A stretch of 64,000 nt of DNA. Origin: Cognatishimia sp. MH4019. GTDB lineage: Bacteria > Pseudomonadota > Alphaproteobacteria > Rhodobacterales > Rhodobacteraceae. The notes beneath the pieces are model-generated. The model was not told where the DNA came from. It made no database searches and saw nothing but the letters and a program-made list of their open reading frames with translations. Below are positions 1 through 7,248 of this stretch, piece by piece. Position 1 is the first letter of the stretch; each line of letters starts with the position of its first letter. The position numbers and the translations under genes are program-made. The DNA is taken from the NCBI RefSeq assembly GCF_020177595.1, contig NZ_JAHTBL010000002.1, positions 186,001 to 250,000 on the forward strand. The letters run 5' to 3'.

Positions 1-231
1 GAGGGTTGCCAATACGCCCAGCTCGTCCAACGCGCGACCGACATCGACTGGCGCGCGTTGGAGGGCATCAAGACCCTCGGCATCACCGCCGGCGCCTCCG
101 CCCCCGAAGTGCTCATCAATGAGGTGATCGACGCCTTCCGCGACCGCTTCGACACCACCGTCGAGCAGGTCACCACAGCCGAAGAAAACGTCGAGTTCAA
201 AGTCCCCCGCGTCCTGAGAGAGCCCGCATGA
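1..231 (+). CDS. ispH: 4-hydroxy-3-methylbut-2-enyl diphosphate reductase, C-terminal part (5' truncated by window edge)
   Basis: The last 76 codons of IspH (LytB), the iron-sulfur enzyme that makes IPP and DMAPP in the last step of the MEP isoprenoid pathway. The visible part carries the family's C-terminal block [10 protein letters not shown], followed by a helix with LINEVIDAF and a short tail. The Fe-S cysteines and catalytic Glu lie upstream of the window, apart from Cys3 of the visible piece. The stop overlaps the next start as ATGA at 228-231, so the downstream exporter gene is probably translationally coupled. The identity rests on this C-terminal block and on the alphaproteobacterial ispH-to-rnhA neighbourhood. 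Confidence 0.85.
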   Translation, partial: EGCQYAQLVQRATDIDWRALEGIKTLGITAGASAPEVLINEVIDAFRDRFDTTVEQVTTAEENVEFKVPRVLREPA

Positions 232-842
232 TTTCCCTGCAATTCCTTGTCACCGCCCTCGTCGTGGTGATCGCCCCGGGCACCGGCGTGCTCTACACGC
301 TGGCCCTTGGTCTGGGCCAAGGCCGCCGCGCTGCGATTGCCGCCGCGACCGGCTGCACCTTCGGGATTGTGCCGCATCTGGCCGCAGCGATCCTGGGCGT
401 CGCCGCGATCCTGCACACCAGCGCGCTGCTCTTTAACATCGTGAAATTCGCAGGCGTTGCCTATCTGCTCTACCTCGCATGGCAGTCTCTCAAGAACGGT
501 GGCGCGCTGGCCATCAGCGCCGAACGCACCGCCGATCCCGCATGGCGCATTGCCCGCCGCGGCGCTTTGATCAACATCCTGAACCCCAAGCTGTCGATCT
601 TCTTTCTGGCGCTGCTGCCGCCCTTCCTGTCGGGCAATCCTGCCACCGCAACCGCCGAAATGCTGCTAATGGGCGGCATCTTCATGGTGCTGACCTTTGC
701 GGTCTTCGTCCTTTACGGCGTCTTCGCTGCAGCCGCCCGCGCCAAGCTGCTGCAAAGCACCCGGATCATGACATGGCTCAACCGCAGCTTTGCAGCGGTT
801 TTCGCCGCACTGGCAACCCGATTGGCGTTTGAGCGCGCATGA
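228..842 (+). CDS. LysE/RhtB family translocator
   Basis: A 204-residue polytopic membrane protein of the LysE/RhtB superfamily, which exports amino acids and similar small metabolites across the inner membrane. Visible marks are the N-terminal [10 protein letters not shown] (the family usually has PGP here), a Gly-rich second segment with [13 protein letters not shown], the segment [12 protein letters not shown], and about six hydrophobic stretches. Length is normal for the family. The start overlaps the ispH stop, and the stop overlaps the next start at 839-842. The substrate cannot be told from sequence. Confidence 0.8.
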   Translation: MISLQFLVTALVVVIAPGTGVLYTLALGLGQGRRAAIAAATGCTFGIVPHLAAAILGVAAILHTSALLFNIVKFAGVAYLLYLAWQSLKNGGALAISAERTADPAWRIARRGALINILNPKLSIFFLALLPPFLSGNPATATAEMLLMGGIFMVLTFAVFVLYGVFAAAARAKLLQSTRIMTWLNRSFAAVFAALATRLAFERA

Positions 843-1288
843 CCATCCCCCGCGCTGCTCTCTACCTTGGCCTTGCAGGGCTGATCCCGTTTCTGTGGGG
901 GGCGCTGACATTGGTCAGCACCGACCTAGCCCAATGGGGCGCGCGCAGTCTGGGGCCGCGCTTTGTCGGGCCTTATGTGCAGCTCTCCTACGGCACGATT
1001 ATCCTCGCCTTCATGTCAGGCGTCCTCTGGGGGTTTTCCACCAAGACCACAGGCGCGCAAGCGGCGGCGGGCTATGGTCTGTCGGTGATCCCCGCACTCT
1101 GGGCGTTTTTCATGGTCGGCAGCGGGCCGGTTTCTTCGGCGATCAACCTGATGGCAGGCTTCGCAGGGTTGCTTGCTTTGGATTTCATGTTCTGGCGCTG
1201 GGGGCTGGCTCCGAAATGGTGGATGAACCTGCGCGTCCTGCTGACAGCGCTGGTGCTGACCAGCCTGGCCGTGACGGCCTTCCTATGA
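839..1288 (+). CDS. DUF3429-like small membrane protein
   Basis: A 149-residue protein with about five predicted transmembrane segments. It resembles the DUF3429 family, whose function is unknown; typical features are an early LIPFLWGAL helix, a YGTIILAFMSGVLWG helix and a C-terminal FMFWRWGLAPKWW block. It overlaps its neighbours on both sides by ATGA, so it sits in one transcription unit with the LysE-type exporter and the methyltransferase. The family name is from memory of the motif pattern and was not checked. Confidence 0.65.
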   Translation: MTIPRAALYLGLAGLIPFLWGALTLVSTDLAQWGARSLGPRFVGPYVQLSYGTIILAFMSGVLWGFSTKTTGAQAAAGYGLSVIPALWAFFMVGSGPVSSAINLMAGFAGLLALDFMFWRWGLAPKWWMNLRVLLTALVLTSLAVTAFL

Positions 1289-1872
1289 GCGACAAGAAAA
1301 CTATCGACGTTTATGACGCGCGCGCAGGCGAATATGCCGATCTGGTCGAGCAAACCAAGATGCCCGGACTGGATGCATTCATTGCTGCCATGCCCAAGGG
1401 CGCCCATGTGCTTGATCTGGGATGCGGTCCGGGCAACAGCGCGGTGCATATGGCCGCCGCCGGTTGCGTTGTCACGGCCGTTGACGCCTCTGCCGAAATG
1501 GTCGCGCTGGCCAAGGCGCAGCCGGGAGTAAACGCTCACCAAGCCCGGTTCGATCAGATCGAAGGCACTGCCCTTTATGATGGAATCTGGGCGTCGTTTT
1601 CGCTTTTACATGCCCCGAAATCCGCCTTTCCCGGCCATCTGAGCGCGCTGCACCAAGCCGCCAAACCCGGCGCGCGATTGCATTTGTCTGTGAAAACCGG
1701 GGAAGGCGAATTTGAAGACAGCATCGGGCGCTTCTACGCCTATTACACAATCGAAGAACTCGACACATATCTGACCAAAGCAGGCTTTCGGCTGGCAAAC
1801 CACCTGACCGGCGAGGACCGTGGTCTGTCTGGTGATATCTCCCCTTGGGTGGCGGTCGAAGCCTATGCCTGA
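1285..1872 (+). CDS. class I SAM-dependent methyltransferase
   Basis: A 195-residue methyltransferase with a Rossmann fold. SAM-binding motif I is [11 protein letters not shown] near residue 45, followed by the acidic motif II VTAVDAS and a later FSLLHAP segment. The N-terminus ([13 protein letters not shown]) is typical of ubiE/tehB-like small-molecule methyltransferases. The reading frame runs open far upstream, but ATG at 1285 is chosen because it overlaps the previous stop as ATGA. It overlaps rnhA by eight bases. The substrate is unknown. Confidence 0.75.
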   Translation: MSDKKTIDVYDARAGEYADLVEQTKMPGLDAFIAAMPKGAHVLDLGCGPGNSAVHMAAAGCVVTAVDASAEMVALAKAQPGVNAHQARFDQIEGTALYDGIWASFSLLHAPKSAFPGHLSALHQAAKPGARLHLSVKTGEGEFEDSIGRFYAYYTIEELDTYLTKAGFRLANHLTGEDRGLSGDISPWVAVEAYA

Positions 1873-2320
1873 TCTTTTTGCCTATACCGACGGGGCCTGC
1901 TCCGGCAATCCCGGCCCGGGCGGCTGGGGCGCGCTGCTGATCGCGCGCGAGGGCGAGGCGGTCTTGAAAGAGCGGGAACTCAAGGGCGGCGAGCCTCAGA
2001 CAACGAACAATCGCATGGAATTGCTGGCCGCGATCCACGCGCTGGAAGCGTTGGAGCGGCCCTCGACCCTGACGGTCGTGACCGACAGCGCCTATGTGAA
2101 AGGCGGGATCACCCAATGGATGCATGGCTGGAAGCGAAATGGGTGGAAAACCTCGACCAAAAAGCCGGTCAAGAACGAGGATCTGTGGAAGCGCCTTGAC
2201 GAGGCGGCGGCCCGTCATTCCGTAACTTGGGAATGGGTCAAGGGCCATGCCGGGCATCCCGAAAACGAGCGTGCGGATGAACTGGCGCGCGCTGGAATGG
2301 CCCCGTTCAAACCAGATTGA
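1865..2320 (+). CDS. rnhA: ribonuclease HI
   Basis: A 151-residue RNase HI, the cytoplasmic endonuclease that cuts the RNA strand of RNA-DNA hybrids such as R-loops and primers. The four metal-binding carboxylates of the family are visible: Asp9 ([11 protein letters not shown]), Glu52 (NNRMELLAA), Asp74 (VVTDSAYV) and Asp138 (ENERADELA), with the catalytic-loop His128 in VKGHAGHP. Full length for the family. ATG at 1865 lies inside the methyltransferase gene and gives the canonical N-terminus. It is the last gene of the run that begins with ispH. Confidence 0.95.
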   Translation: MPDLFAYTDGACSGNPGPGGWGALLIAREGEAVLKERELKGGEPQTTNNRMELLAAIHALEALERPSTLTVVTDSAYVKGGITQWMHGWKRNGWKTSTKKPVKNEDLWKRLDEAAARHSVTWEWVKGHAGHPENERADELARAGMAPFKPD

Positions 2321-2324
2321 GGGA

Positions 2325-2383
2325 TTGCGCCGCGCTTCGCGCGTCGCCTGATTTGAAAGGTTGCGCCGCACTTCGCGCGTCGC
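2325..2383. repeat. direct repeat, two 23-bp units 36 bp apart
   Basis: Units at 2325-2347 and 2361-2383 differ at one position (CGCGCTTCG against CGCACTTCG). Both are GC-rich and self-complementary around the CGCG core. They lie just after the rnhA stop. Confidence 0.8.
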
Positions 2384-2388
2384 GGGGG

Positions 2389-2405
2389 GCGGGGCTGCGC
2401 CCCGC
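2389..2405 (+). terminator. GC-rich hairpin after rnhA
   Basis: GCGGGGC, loop TGC, GCCCCGC: a perfect 7-bp stem. No T-run follows, so it may be a transcript-end stabilising hairpin rather than a classical intrinsic terminator. Confidence 0.4.
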
Positions 2406-2451
2406 GGTGCTTTACGATCAGCGGAGTGTGGATGACCTCGGATTGCCTTAA

Positions 2452-2472
2452 GGTATTTATGGACAAAAGAAG
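2452..2472 (-). repeat. copy of dispersed 3'-end element (core CTTCTTTTGTC)
   Basis: Read on the minus strand this is CTTCTTTTGTCCATAAATAC followed by C. It matches copies at 39299, 47884 and 61234 and lies downstream of rnhA. Confidence 0.6.
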
Positions 2473-2808
2473 ACAGGAGCCTGCGCTGCAATGTCGGGCG
2501 AGGGGCATATTGTCATCTCGGGATATGCGCGCAGGCATTGACGGGCCAATAAGCGGCGCGTTCAAACCGTGAGAGCCAAAGACCCATTCACCGCCTTCGC
2601 CGCGTTAAGGTTAACAAAGGAGAAGCGGTAGAGATGGTCCTGTTTTAGGTGAGACTTTGGTTAACAACGCGCGCGGTTTCCAACGTGCAAGACGGTGCGT
2701 TAACCTTAATATTTCGTTGAAAAACAGAGCGGTTAGAGGGGCTTTGGTATTATGTTAAGTGTCAAAAACAGAGTCTCAATGAAATCAATGCCCCGCCTCT
2801 GAAAACCT

Positions 2809-2826
2809 GGTTTCGCACGCGAAACC
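2809..2826. repeat. 18-bp palindrome downstream of fmt
   Basis: GGTTTCGC-AC-GCGAAACC starts three bases past the fmt stop. Seventeen of its bases recur exactly at 6009-6025 beside the patB-like stop, so it is a repeated 3'-end palindrome that could fold in RNA from either strand. Confidence 0.7.
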
Positions 2827-2828
2827 GG

Positions 2829-3728
2829 TCAGTCCAGGTGCGATGGCATCTCTGTACCGCGCAGGAAATCGGCGGCAGGCACCGCACGCTTGCCTTGCCG
2901 CTGCGCGTGAGTGATCCGCACCGCGCCATCGCCGCACGCCACCTCAAAATTGCCCAGATGCGCACCCGGTGCGCCACGGCCATCGCAAAGCTCTGCATCC
3001 AGCAGTTTCACCCGCTCTCCCGCGATCTCGCACCATGCACCTGGAAAGGGCGAGAGGCCCCGGATCAGCCGATCCACCTGTGTTGCGGGACGGGTCCAAT
3101 CGACCCGCGCTTCGACTTTGTCGATCTTTTCGGCATAGGTCACGCCATCCTTAGGTTGCGGTTTGGGCGTAAGCTCAGGCAATTGCGCCAACGCCTCGAC
3201 AATCAGCCGCGCACCCATTGCGCTGAGCCGGTCATGCAGCCGCGCTGTCGTATCCGCGCCCGTGATCGGTGTGGCCTCGCGCAAGAGCACTGGGCCGGTA
3301 TCCAGCCCTGCCTCCATCTGCATGATGCACACGCCGGTTTCCGCATCCCCCGCCATGATCGCGCGGTGGATCGGGGCCGCACCACGCCACCGCGGCAGAA
3401 GGCTGGCGTGGATATTCAGGCAGCCATGCTGGGGCGCGTCCAGAATGGGTTGCGGCAGGATCAAACCGTAGGCCACAACGACGCCGATATCGGCCTGCAA
3501 ATCCGCAAATGCTTGTTGGTCCTCCGCCGCTTTCAACCGCGCAGGATGGCGCACTTCCAACCCCAGTTCCAAGGCCCGCGCATGAACAGGCGAAGGGCGC
3601 TCTTTCTTGCCGCGACCGGCGGGGCGGGGCGGCTGGGTGTAGACCGCGCAAACCTCGTGGCCGGCCGCGACCAACGCCTCTAGCACCGGCACGGAAAACT
3701 CCGGCGTGCCCATGAAGACTACCCTCAT
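2829..3728 (-). CDS. fmt: methionyl-tRNA formyltransferase
   Basis: A 299-residue Fmt that formylates initiator Met-tRNA using 10-formyl-THF. N-terminal [14 protein letters not shown] is canonical. The formyltransferase signature [20 protein letters not shown] lies near residues 105-124 and contains the catalytic Asn and His, and the catalytic Asp is in GLDTGPVL. The C-terminal OB-like domain contains the segment [14 protein letters not shown]. The ATG overlaps the upstream stop (ATGA read on the minus strand), so it is coupled to the deformylase-like gene and def. Length is slightly short but within the family range. Confidence 0.95.
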   Translation of the reverse strand: MRVVFMGTPEFSVPVLEALVAAGHEVCAVYTQPPRPAGRGKKERPSPVHARALELGLEVRHPARLKAAEDQQAFADLQADIGVVVAYGLILPQPILDAPQHGCLNIHASLLPRWRGAAPIHRAIMAGDAETGVCIMQMEAGLDTGPVLLREATPITGADTTARLHDRLSAMGARLIVEALAQLPELTPKPQPKDGVTYAEKIDKVEARVDWTRPATQVDRLIRGLSPFPGAWCEIAGERVKLLDAELCDGRGAPGAHLGNFEVACGDGAVRITHAQRQGKRAVPAADFLRGTEMPSHLD

Positions 3729-4219
3729 GCGGCCCCCTTGCGCGCCTTGCGCAGCAGCATGTCCCGTTTCACTTTCGAGAGCCGGTCAAAGTACATCTTG
3801 CCGTTCAGATGGTCGATCTGATGCTGCACGCTGGTTGCCCAAAGCCCCACGAAATCGCGTCGATCCATAACGCCGTCCTCGTTCATGTAGCGGACCGTCA
3901 CTGCGCGGGGTCGCTTGACCACAGCCGACACGCCAGCAAGGTTTGGCGAGGCCTCCTCGTGTGGGCGCAACTCTACCGAGGCGTGCAACACTTCCGGGTT
4001 TGCCATGCGCACCGCCTGCCCGCGTTTTTCCGACGCATCCACGACGGCAATTCGCAGCGAAACCCCCAATTGCGGCGCGGCCAGACCGACGCCTGGCATC
4101 GCCTCCATCACCTCGATCATCTCGTCCCACAGTGCACGGATTTCGTCCGTCACGGCCTCCACGGGCGCCGCAACCTTGCGCAACCGCGCATCGGGCCAAG
4201 GGATCAAAGGACGGGGCAT
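3725..4219 (-). CDS. peptide deformylase paralogue with degenerate active site
   Basis: A 164-residue homologue of peptide deformylase. Motif 1 (PGVGLAAPQ) is intact. The metal-ligand motif EGCLS is replaced by EASPN, so the metal-binding Cys is lost, and HExxH reads HQIDH, so the catalytic Glu is Gln134. Loss of both predicts no classical deformylase activity; this is inference from known PDF chemistry. The ATG at 4219 is chosen because it gives the usual N-terminus ([13 protein letters not shown]) 4 bases after the def stop; an upstream in-frame start at 4237 lies inside def. It overlaps fmt by ATGA. It could be a regulatory pseudoenzyme or a protein with another substrate. Confidence 0.85.
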   Translation of the reverse strand: MPRPLIPWPDARLRKVAAPVEAVTDEIRALWDEMIEVMEAMPGVGLAAPQLGVSLRIAVVDASEKRGQAVRMANPEVLHASVELRPHEEASPNLAGVSAVVKRPRAVTVRYMNEDGVMDRRDFVGLWATSVQHQIDHLNGKMYFDRLSKVKRDMLLRKARKGAA

Positions 4220-4223
4220 ATTA

Positions 4224-4754
4224 TCAGACGCGCGCACGTTCGCGCTTCAGTTTCTGCATCTTGCGGGTGATCATCTGACGCTTCAGCGGGCGCAGATAAT
4301 CGATGAAGAGCTTGCCATCCAGATGGTCAATCTCATGCTGCACGCACGTCGCCCAAAGCCCGTCGAACTGTTCTTCATGCATCTCGCCATCCAGGCCCAG
4401 CCAGCGCACTTTGACCTCCGCCGGACGCTCCACATCGGCATATTGTTCGGGGATCGACAGGCAGCCTTCCTCATAGGTCGACAGCTCGTCCGAGGCCCAG
4501 GTCACCTCAGGGTTCATCAGGACCATCGGGCGCGGATCGGCGCCTTCTTCCTTGATGCAGTCCATGACCAAAAGCCGCTCCATCACGCCGATCTGGTTTG
4601 CGGCCAGACCAATGCCGGGCGCGTCATACATCGTCTCCAGCATGTCGCGCGCCAACTCGTGATGCGCCTCTGTGACCTCGGTCACAGGCTCCGCCTTTTT
4701 CTTCAGGCGTGGGTCGGGGTGGATCAGGATCGGGCGTATGGTCATGGCTTTCAT
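4224..4754 (-). CDS. def: peptide deformylase
   Basis: A 176-residue type I deformylase that removes the N-formyl group from nascent proteins at the ribosome exit. All three motifs are intact: GIGLAANQ (residues 47-54), EGCLS with metal ligand Cys98, and QHEIDH with His140, Glu141 and His144. An alternative start is Met4 at 4745. It is the first gene of a minus-strand def, def-like, fmt cluster, which joins formylation and deformylation in one operon. Confidence 0.95.
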   Translation of the reverse strand: MKAMTIRPILIHPDPRLKKKAEPVTEVTEAHHELARDMLETMYDAPGIGLAANQIGVMERLLVMDCIKEEGADPRPMVLMNPEVTWASDELSTYEEGCLSIPEQYADVERPAEVKVRWLGLDGEMHEEQFDGLWATCVQHEIDHLDGKLFIDYLRPLKRQMITRKMQKLKRERARV

Positions 4755-4838
4755 GTAAGGCAGCCGCGCGTCAGAGGCAACGGGCCTTGCACCTGCGCCC
4801 CTGTGGGTTAGCTTGCCAGAAAAGCACCGGAGAACCCC

Positions 4839-6008
4839 ATGTCATTCGACCAGAAAATCGACCGCCGCGGCACCCATTGTTCCAAGTGGGACAGCATGGA
4901 AACGCTTTACGGCGTCTCCCCCGAGGACGGTCTGGCGATGTGGGTCGCCGACATGGATTTCCGCCCGCCGCAATGCGTGCAGGACGCGGTTCAGGCGATG
5001 GTCGATCACGGGGTCTATGGCTATTTCGGGGATGAAAGCAAATACCGCGCGGCGATCCAGTGGTGGATGCAGGAACGCCACGGTTGGGCAATTGAATCGG
5101 ACTGGATTTTCAGCCTTCACGGCCTCGTCAACGGCACCGCAATGTGCGTGGAGACCTATACCAAACCCGGCGATGGCGTGATCCTTTTCACCCCGGTTTA
5201 CCATGCCTTCGCGCGGGTCATCAAAGCCGCCGACCGCGAGGTCGTCGAGATGGAGTTGGTCAACACAGACGGCCACTACACCATGGATTTCGACGCCTAT
5301 GACGCGGCGATGACGGGTAATGAGAAGATGGTGATCCTCTGCTCGCCCCATAATCCGGGGGGCCGCGTCTGGACCCGCGAAGAGCTTCAGCAGGTCGCCG
5401 ATTTCTGCAAGCGGCATGACCTGATCTTAGTCAGTGACGAGATCCACCATGACCTGACCTATGGTGCCAAGCACACCGCGATGTCGCTTGTTGATCCGTC
5501 CATCACTGATCGCCTTGTGATGATGACGGCGGCCACAAAGACCTTCAATATCGCCGGCAGCCATATCGGTAATGTCATCATCGAAGACCCCGATCTGCGC
5601 GCGCGATTTGCCAAGCGGATGGCGGGGCTGGGCCTCTCGCCGAACTCGTTTGGCCTCTTTATGGTAACGGCCGCCTACACGCCCGAAGGGGCCAAATGGG
5701 TCGACGAGTTGATGGCCTATCTGGCCGAGAACCAGCGCATCTTCAACGAAGGCATCAACGTCATTCCGGGTCTGAAAGCGATGCCGCTTGAGGCGACCTA
5801 TCTGTCATGGGTCGATTTCGCAGGCACCGGCATGCCCCGCGAAGAATTCACCTCCCGCGTTCAAGATCAGGCCAAGATCGCCGTGAACCATGGCCCAACA
5901 TTTGGCAAAGGCGGCGAGAGCTTCTTGCGGTTCAACATCGCCGCCCCGCGCGCAATCATCGAGGATGCCGTCGCCCGCATGCAGGCCGCTTTCAGCGACC
6001 TGCAATAA
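4839..6008 (+). CDS. PatB/MalY family PLP-dependent C-S lyase (aminotransferase fold)
   Basis: A 389-residue fold-type I PLP enzyme of the MalY/PatB group, whose members are mostly cystathionine beta-lyases or cysteine desulfhydrases. The family-typical block MWVADMDFRPP is at residues 34-44, SPHNPGGRVW near 169, the PLP-contacting Asp200 is in VSDEIHHDL, and the PLP Lys234 is in TAATKTFNIAG. SD GGAG lies upstream (4830s). The gene stands alone between def and a small minus-strand gene. The exact substrate is not clear, so no symbol is given. Confidence 0.85.
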   Translation: MSFDQKIDRRGTHCSKWDSMETLYGVSPEDGLAMWVADMDFRPPQCVQDAVQAMVDHGVYGYFGDESKYRAAIQWWMQERHGWAIESDWIFSLHGLVNGTAMCVETYTKPGDGVILFTPVYHAFARVIKAADREVVEMELVNTDGHYTMDFDAYDAAMTGNEKMVILCSPHNPGGRVWTREELQQVADFCKRHDLILVSDEIHHDLTYGAKHTAMSLVDPSITDRLVMMTAATKTFNIAGSHIGNVIIEDPDLRARFAKRMAGLGLSPNSFGLFMVTAAYTPEGAKWVDELMAYLAENQRIFNEGINVIPGLKAMPLEATYLSWVDFAGTGMPREEFTSRVQDQAKIAVNHGPTFGKGGESFLRFNIAAPRAIIEDAVARMQAAFSDLQ

Positions 6009-6025
6009 GGTTTCGCACGCGAAAC
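6009..6025. repeat. palindrome GGTTTCGCACGCGAAAC, second copy
   Basis: Starts right after the patB-like stop and ends five bases before the end of the convergent gene. It matches 2809-2825 exactly. It probably acts as a bidirectional transcript-end hairpin. Confidence 0.7.
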
Positions 6026-6029
6026 GCGG

Positions 6030-6377
6030 TTAACGGGGCAGCAGCGCGACCGGCGCGTTCGGGTCGCGCGAATAGTCTAAGGCAGGGGCGTCCGTGGCGG
6101 CTGTCTTGCGCTTGAACTCGTACTGCATCTCGTCGCCTTCCTCGGAAGAAGCCACGATCAGGCATTGATAAAGATGCACGCCGCCATGGTGTAGATCAAC
6201 AAGCCCGCGCAGCTTTGGAGCAACCTCGGCCTCCATGGCGAAGCCGATTTCCCAAAGGCGCAAAACGGGGAAAGTGTCTTCCCCCACATGCACCCGCAGG
6301 CGGCTGCCCTTGCGCTGGGCGGCTTTGCGCGCGGCTTCAAGCCCCGCTTTCACTTCGTCGGATAGGAATGTGGACAT
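6030..6377 (-). CDS. conserved-looking hypothetical protein, 115 aa
   Basis: A small soluble protein with no motif I recognise. The N-terminal third is Lys/Arg/Ala-rich (KAGLEAARKAAQRKGSRLRV), followed by a mixed segment with VLRLWEIGFAMEAE and a basic segment FKRK. ATG at 6377 is preferred over an in-frame ATG at 6392 because GGAGGG sits 4-5 bases upstream of it. Coding is supported by the strong SD and the convergent arrangement with patB. Function unknown. Confidence 0.6.
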   Translation of the reverse strand: MSTFLSDEVKAGLEAARKAAQRKGSRLRVHVGEDTFPVLRLWEIGFAMEAEVAPKLRGLVDLHHGGVHLYQCLIVASSEEGDEMQYEFKRKTAATDAPALDYSRDPNAPVALLPR

Positions 6378-6470
6378 CACGCCCTCCATCAATCTCGCAA
6401 AAGAGAGGATGGCTGGGCGTCCGGTAAAAGCAAGGTAAATCCGCGCAATAGTCTGTTTCGGCGGATTTTG

Positions 6471-7238
6471 TCAGCCTTTGGCCACAGGCCGCAACACATG
6501 GGGCATCGCGGGGTCATAAAGCGCGCTGTCCTTAAAATCCTGCACCTCTGCCAAGGCAGGCCCCACCAGAATCAACGCCGTCCGCGTGATCTTTTCGTCC
6601 CGCACCTTGGCCCGGATATCGCTCAGCGTGCCACGCAGGAACATCTGGTCCGGCCAGCCCACGCGGTAGGCCACAACCACAGGGCAATCGGCCCCATAAT
6701 ACGGGATCAACTGCCGCTCAATCTCGCGGAGCGCGCGGATGCCCAGGTGGATCGCCAAGGTGGCTTTGGAGCGCGCGAAATTCTCCAGCGTCTCACCCTC
6801 TGGCATCCCGGTCGACTTCATCGACATGCGCGTCAGAATGATCGACTGCGCAACCTCCGGGATGGTTAACTCCTGCCCTAACGCGGCGGCTGCCGCGGCA
6901 TAAGCCGGAACGCCCGGAACGATCTGATAGTCGATCCCATCCGCCTTCAAACGCCTTATCTGTTCGGCAATCGCGCCATACAAAGAAGGGTCCCCCGAAT
7001 GGACCCGCGCAACGTCTTGGCCTGCCTGATGCGCCTTCAGAATCTCCGCATGCGTGTCGTCCAACGTCATCGGCGCGGTGTCCAAAACCAGCGCATCTGC
7101 GGGCGCTTCTGCGACCACCTGCTCGGGCACCAGAGAGCCCGCATAAAGGCAAACTGGGCAGGCCGCGATCAGCCGTTGCGCTTTCAGGGTCAACAGCTCC
7201 GGGTCGCCGGGACCGGCCCCGATAAAATAGACGGTCAT
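6471..7238 (-). CDS. cobM: precorrin-4 C11-methyltransferase
   Basis: A 255-residue tetrapyrrole methylase that adds the C11 methyl during corrin ring synthesis. Canonical marks are the N-terminal VYFIGAGPGDPELLTLK, the segment VHSGDPSLYGA, the IVPGVPAY loop and the LTRMSMKSTGMPEGE stretch, which is specific to the CobM/CbiF type. SD AAGGAG precedes the ATG. It lies 10 bases after the cbiG/cobJ fusion gene and is the last gene of the minus-strand cob operon. Confidence 0.93.
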   Translation of the reverse strand: MTVYFIGAGPGDPELLTLKAQRLIAACPVCLYAGSLVPEQVVAEAPADALVLDTAPMTLDDTHAEILKAHQAGQDVARVHSGDPSLYGAIAEQIRRLKADGIDYQIVPGVPAYAAAAAALGQELTIPEVAQSIILTRMSMKSTGMPEGETLENFARSKATLAIHLGIRALREIERQLIPYYGADCPVVVAYRVGWPDQMFLRGTLSDIRAKVRDEKITRTALILVGPALAEVQDFKDSALYDPAMPHVLRPVAKG

Positions 7239-7248
7239 AGCGTGCTCC

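Larger units (their letters stand above)
2321..2828. other. 508-bp intergenic region between rnhA and fmt, rich in small repeats
   Basis: No convincing gene. It holds a tandem pair of 23-bp repeats (2325-2383), a GC hairpin (2389-2405), one copy of a dispersed 3'-end element (2452-2472), two copies of the decamer TTAAGGTTAA (2605-2614, and its complement at 2700-2709), several GTTAAC-type sites, and a palindrome directly downstream of fmt (2809-2826). The rest shows nothing I can name. Confidence 0.6.

Noticed and set aside
790-1284. N-terminal extension of the methyltransferase frame
   Set aside because: The extension overlaps two clear membrane-protein genes in another frame; ATG at 1285 overlaps the previous stop and gives the normal family length.
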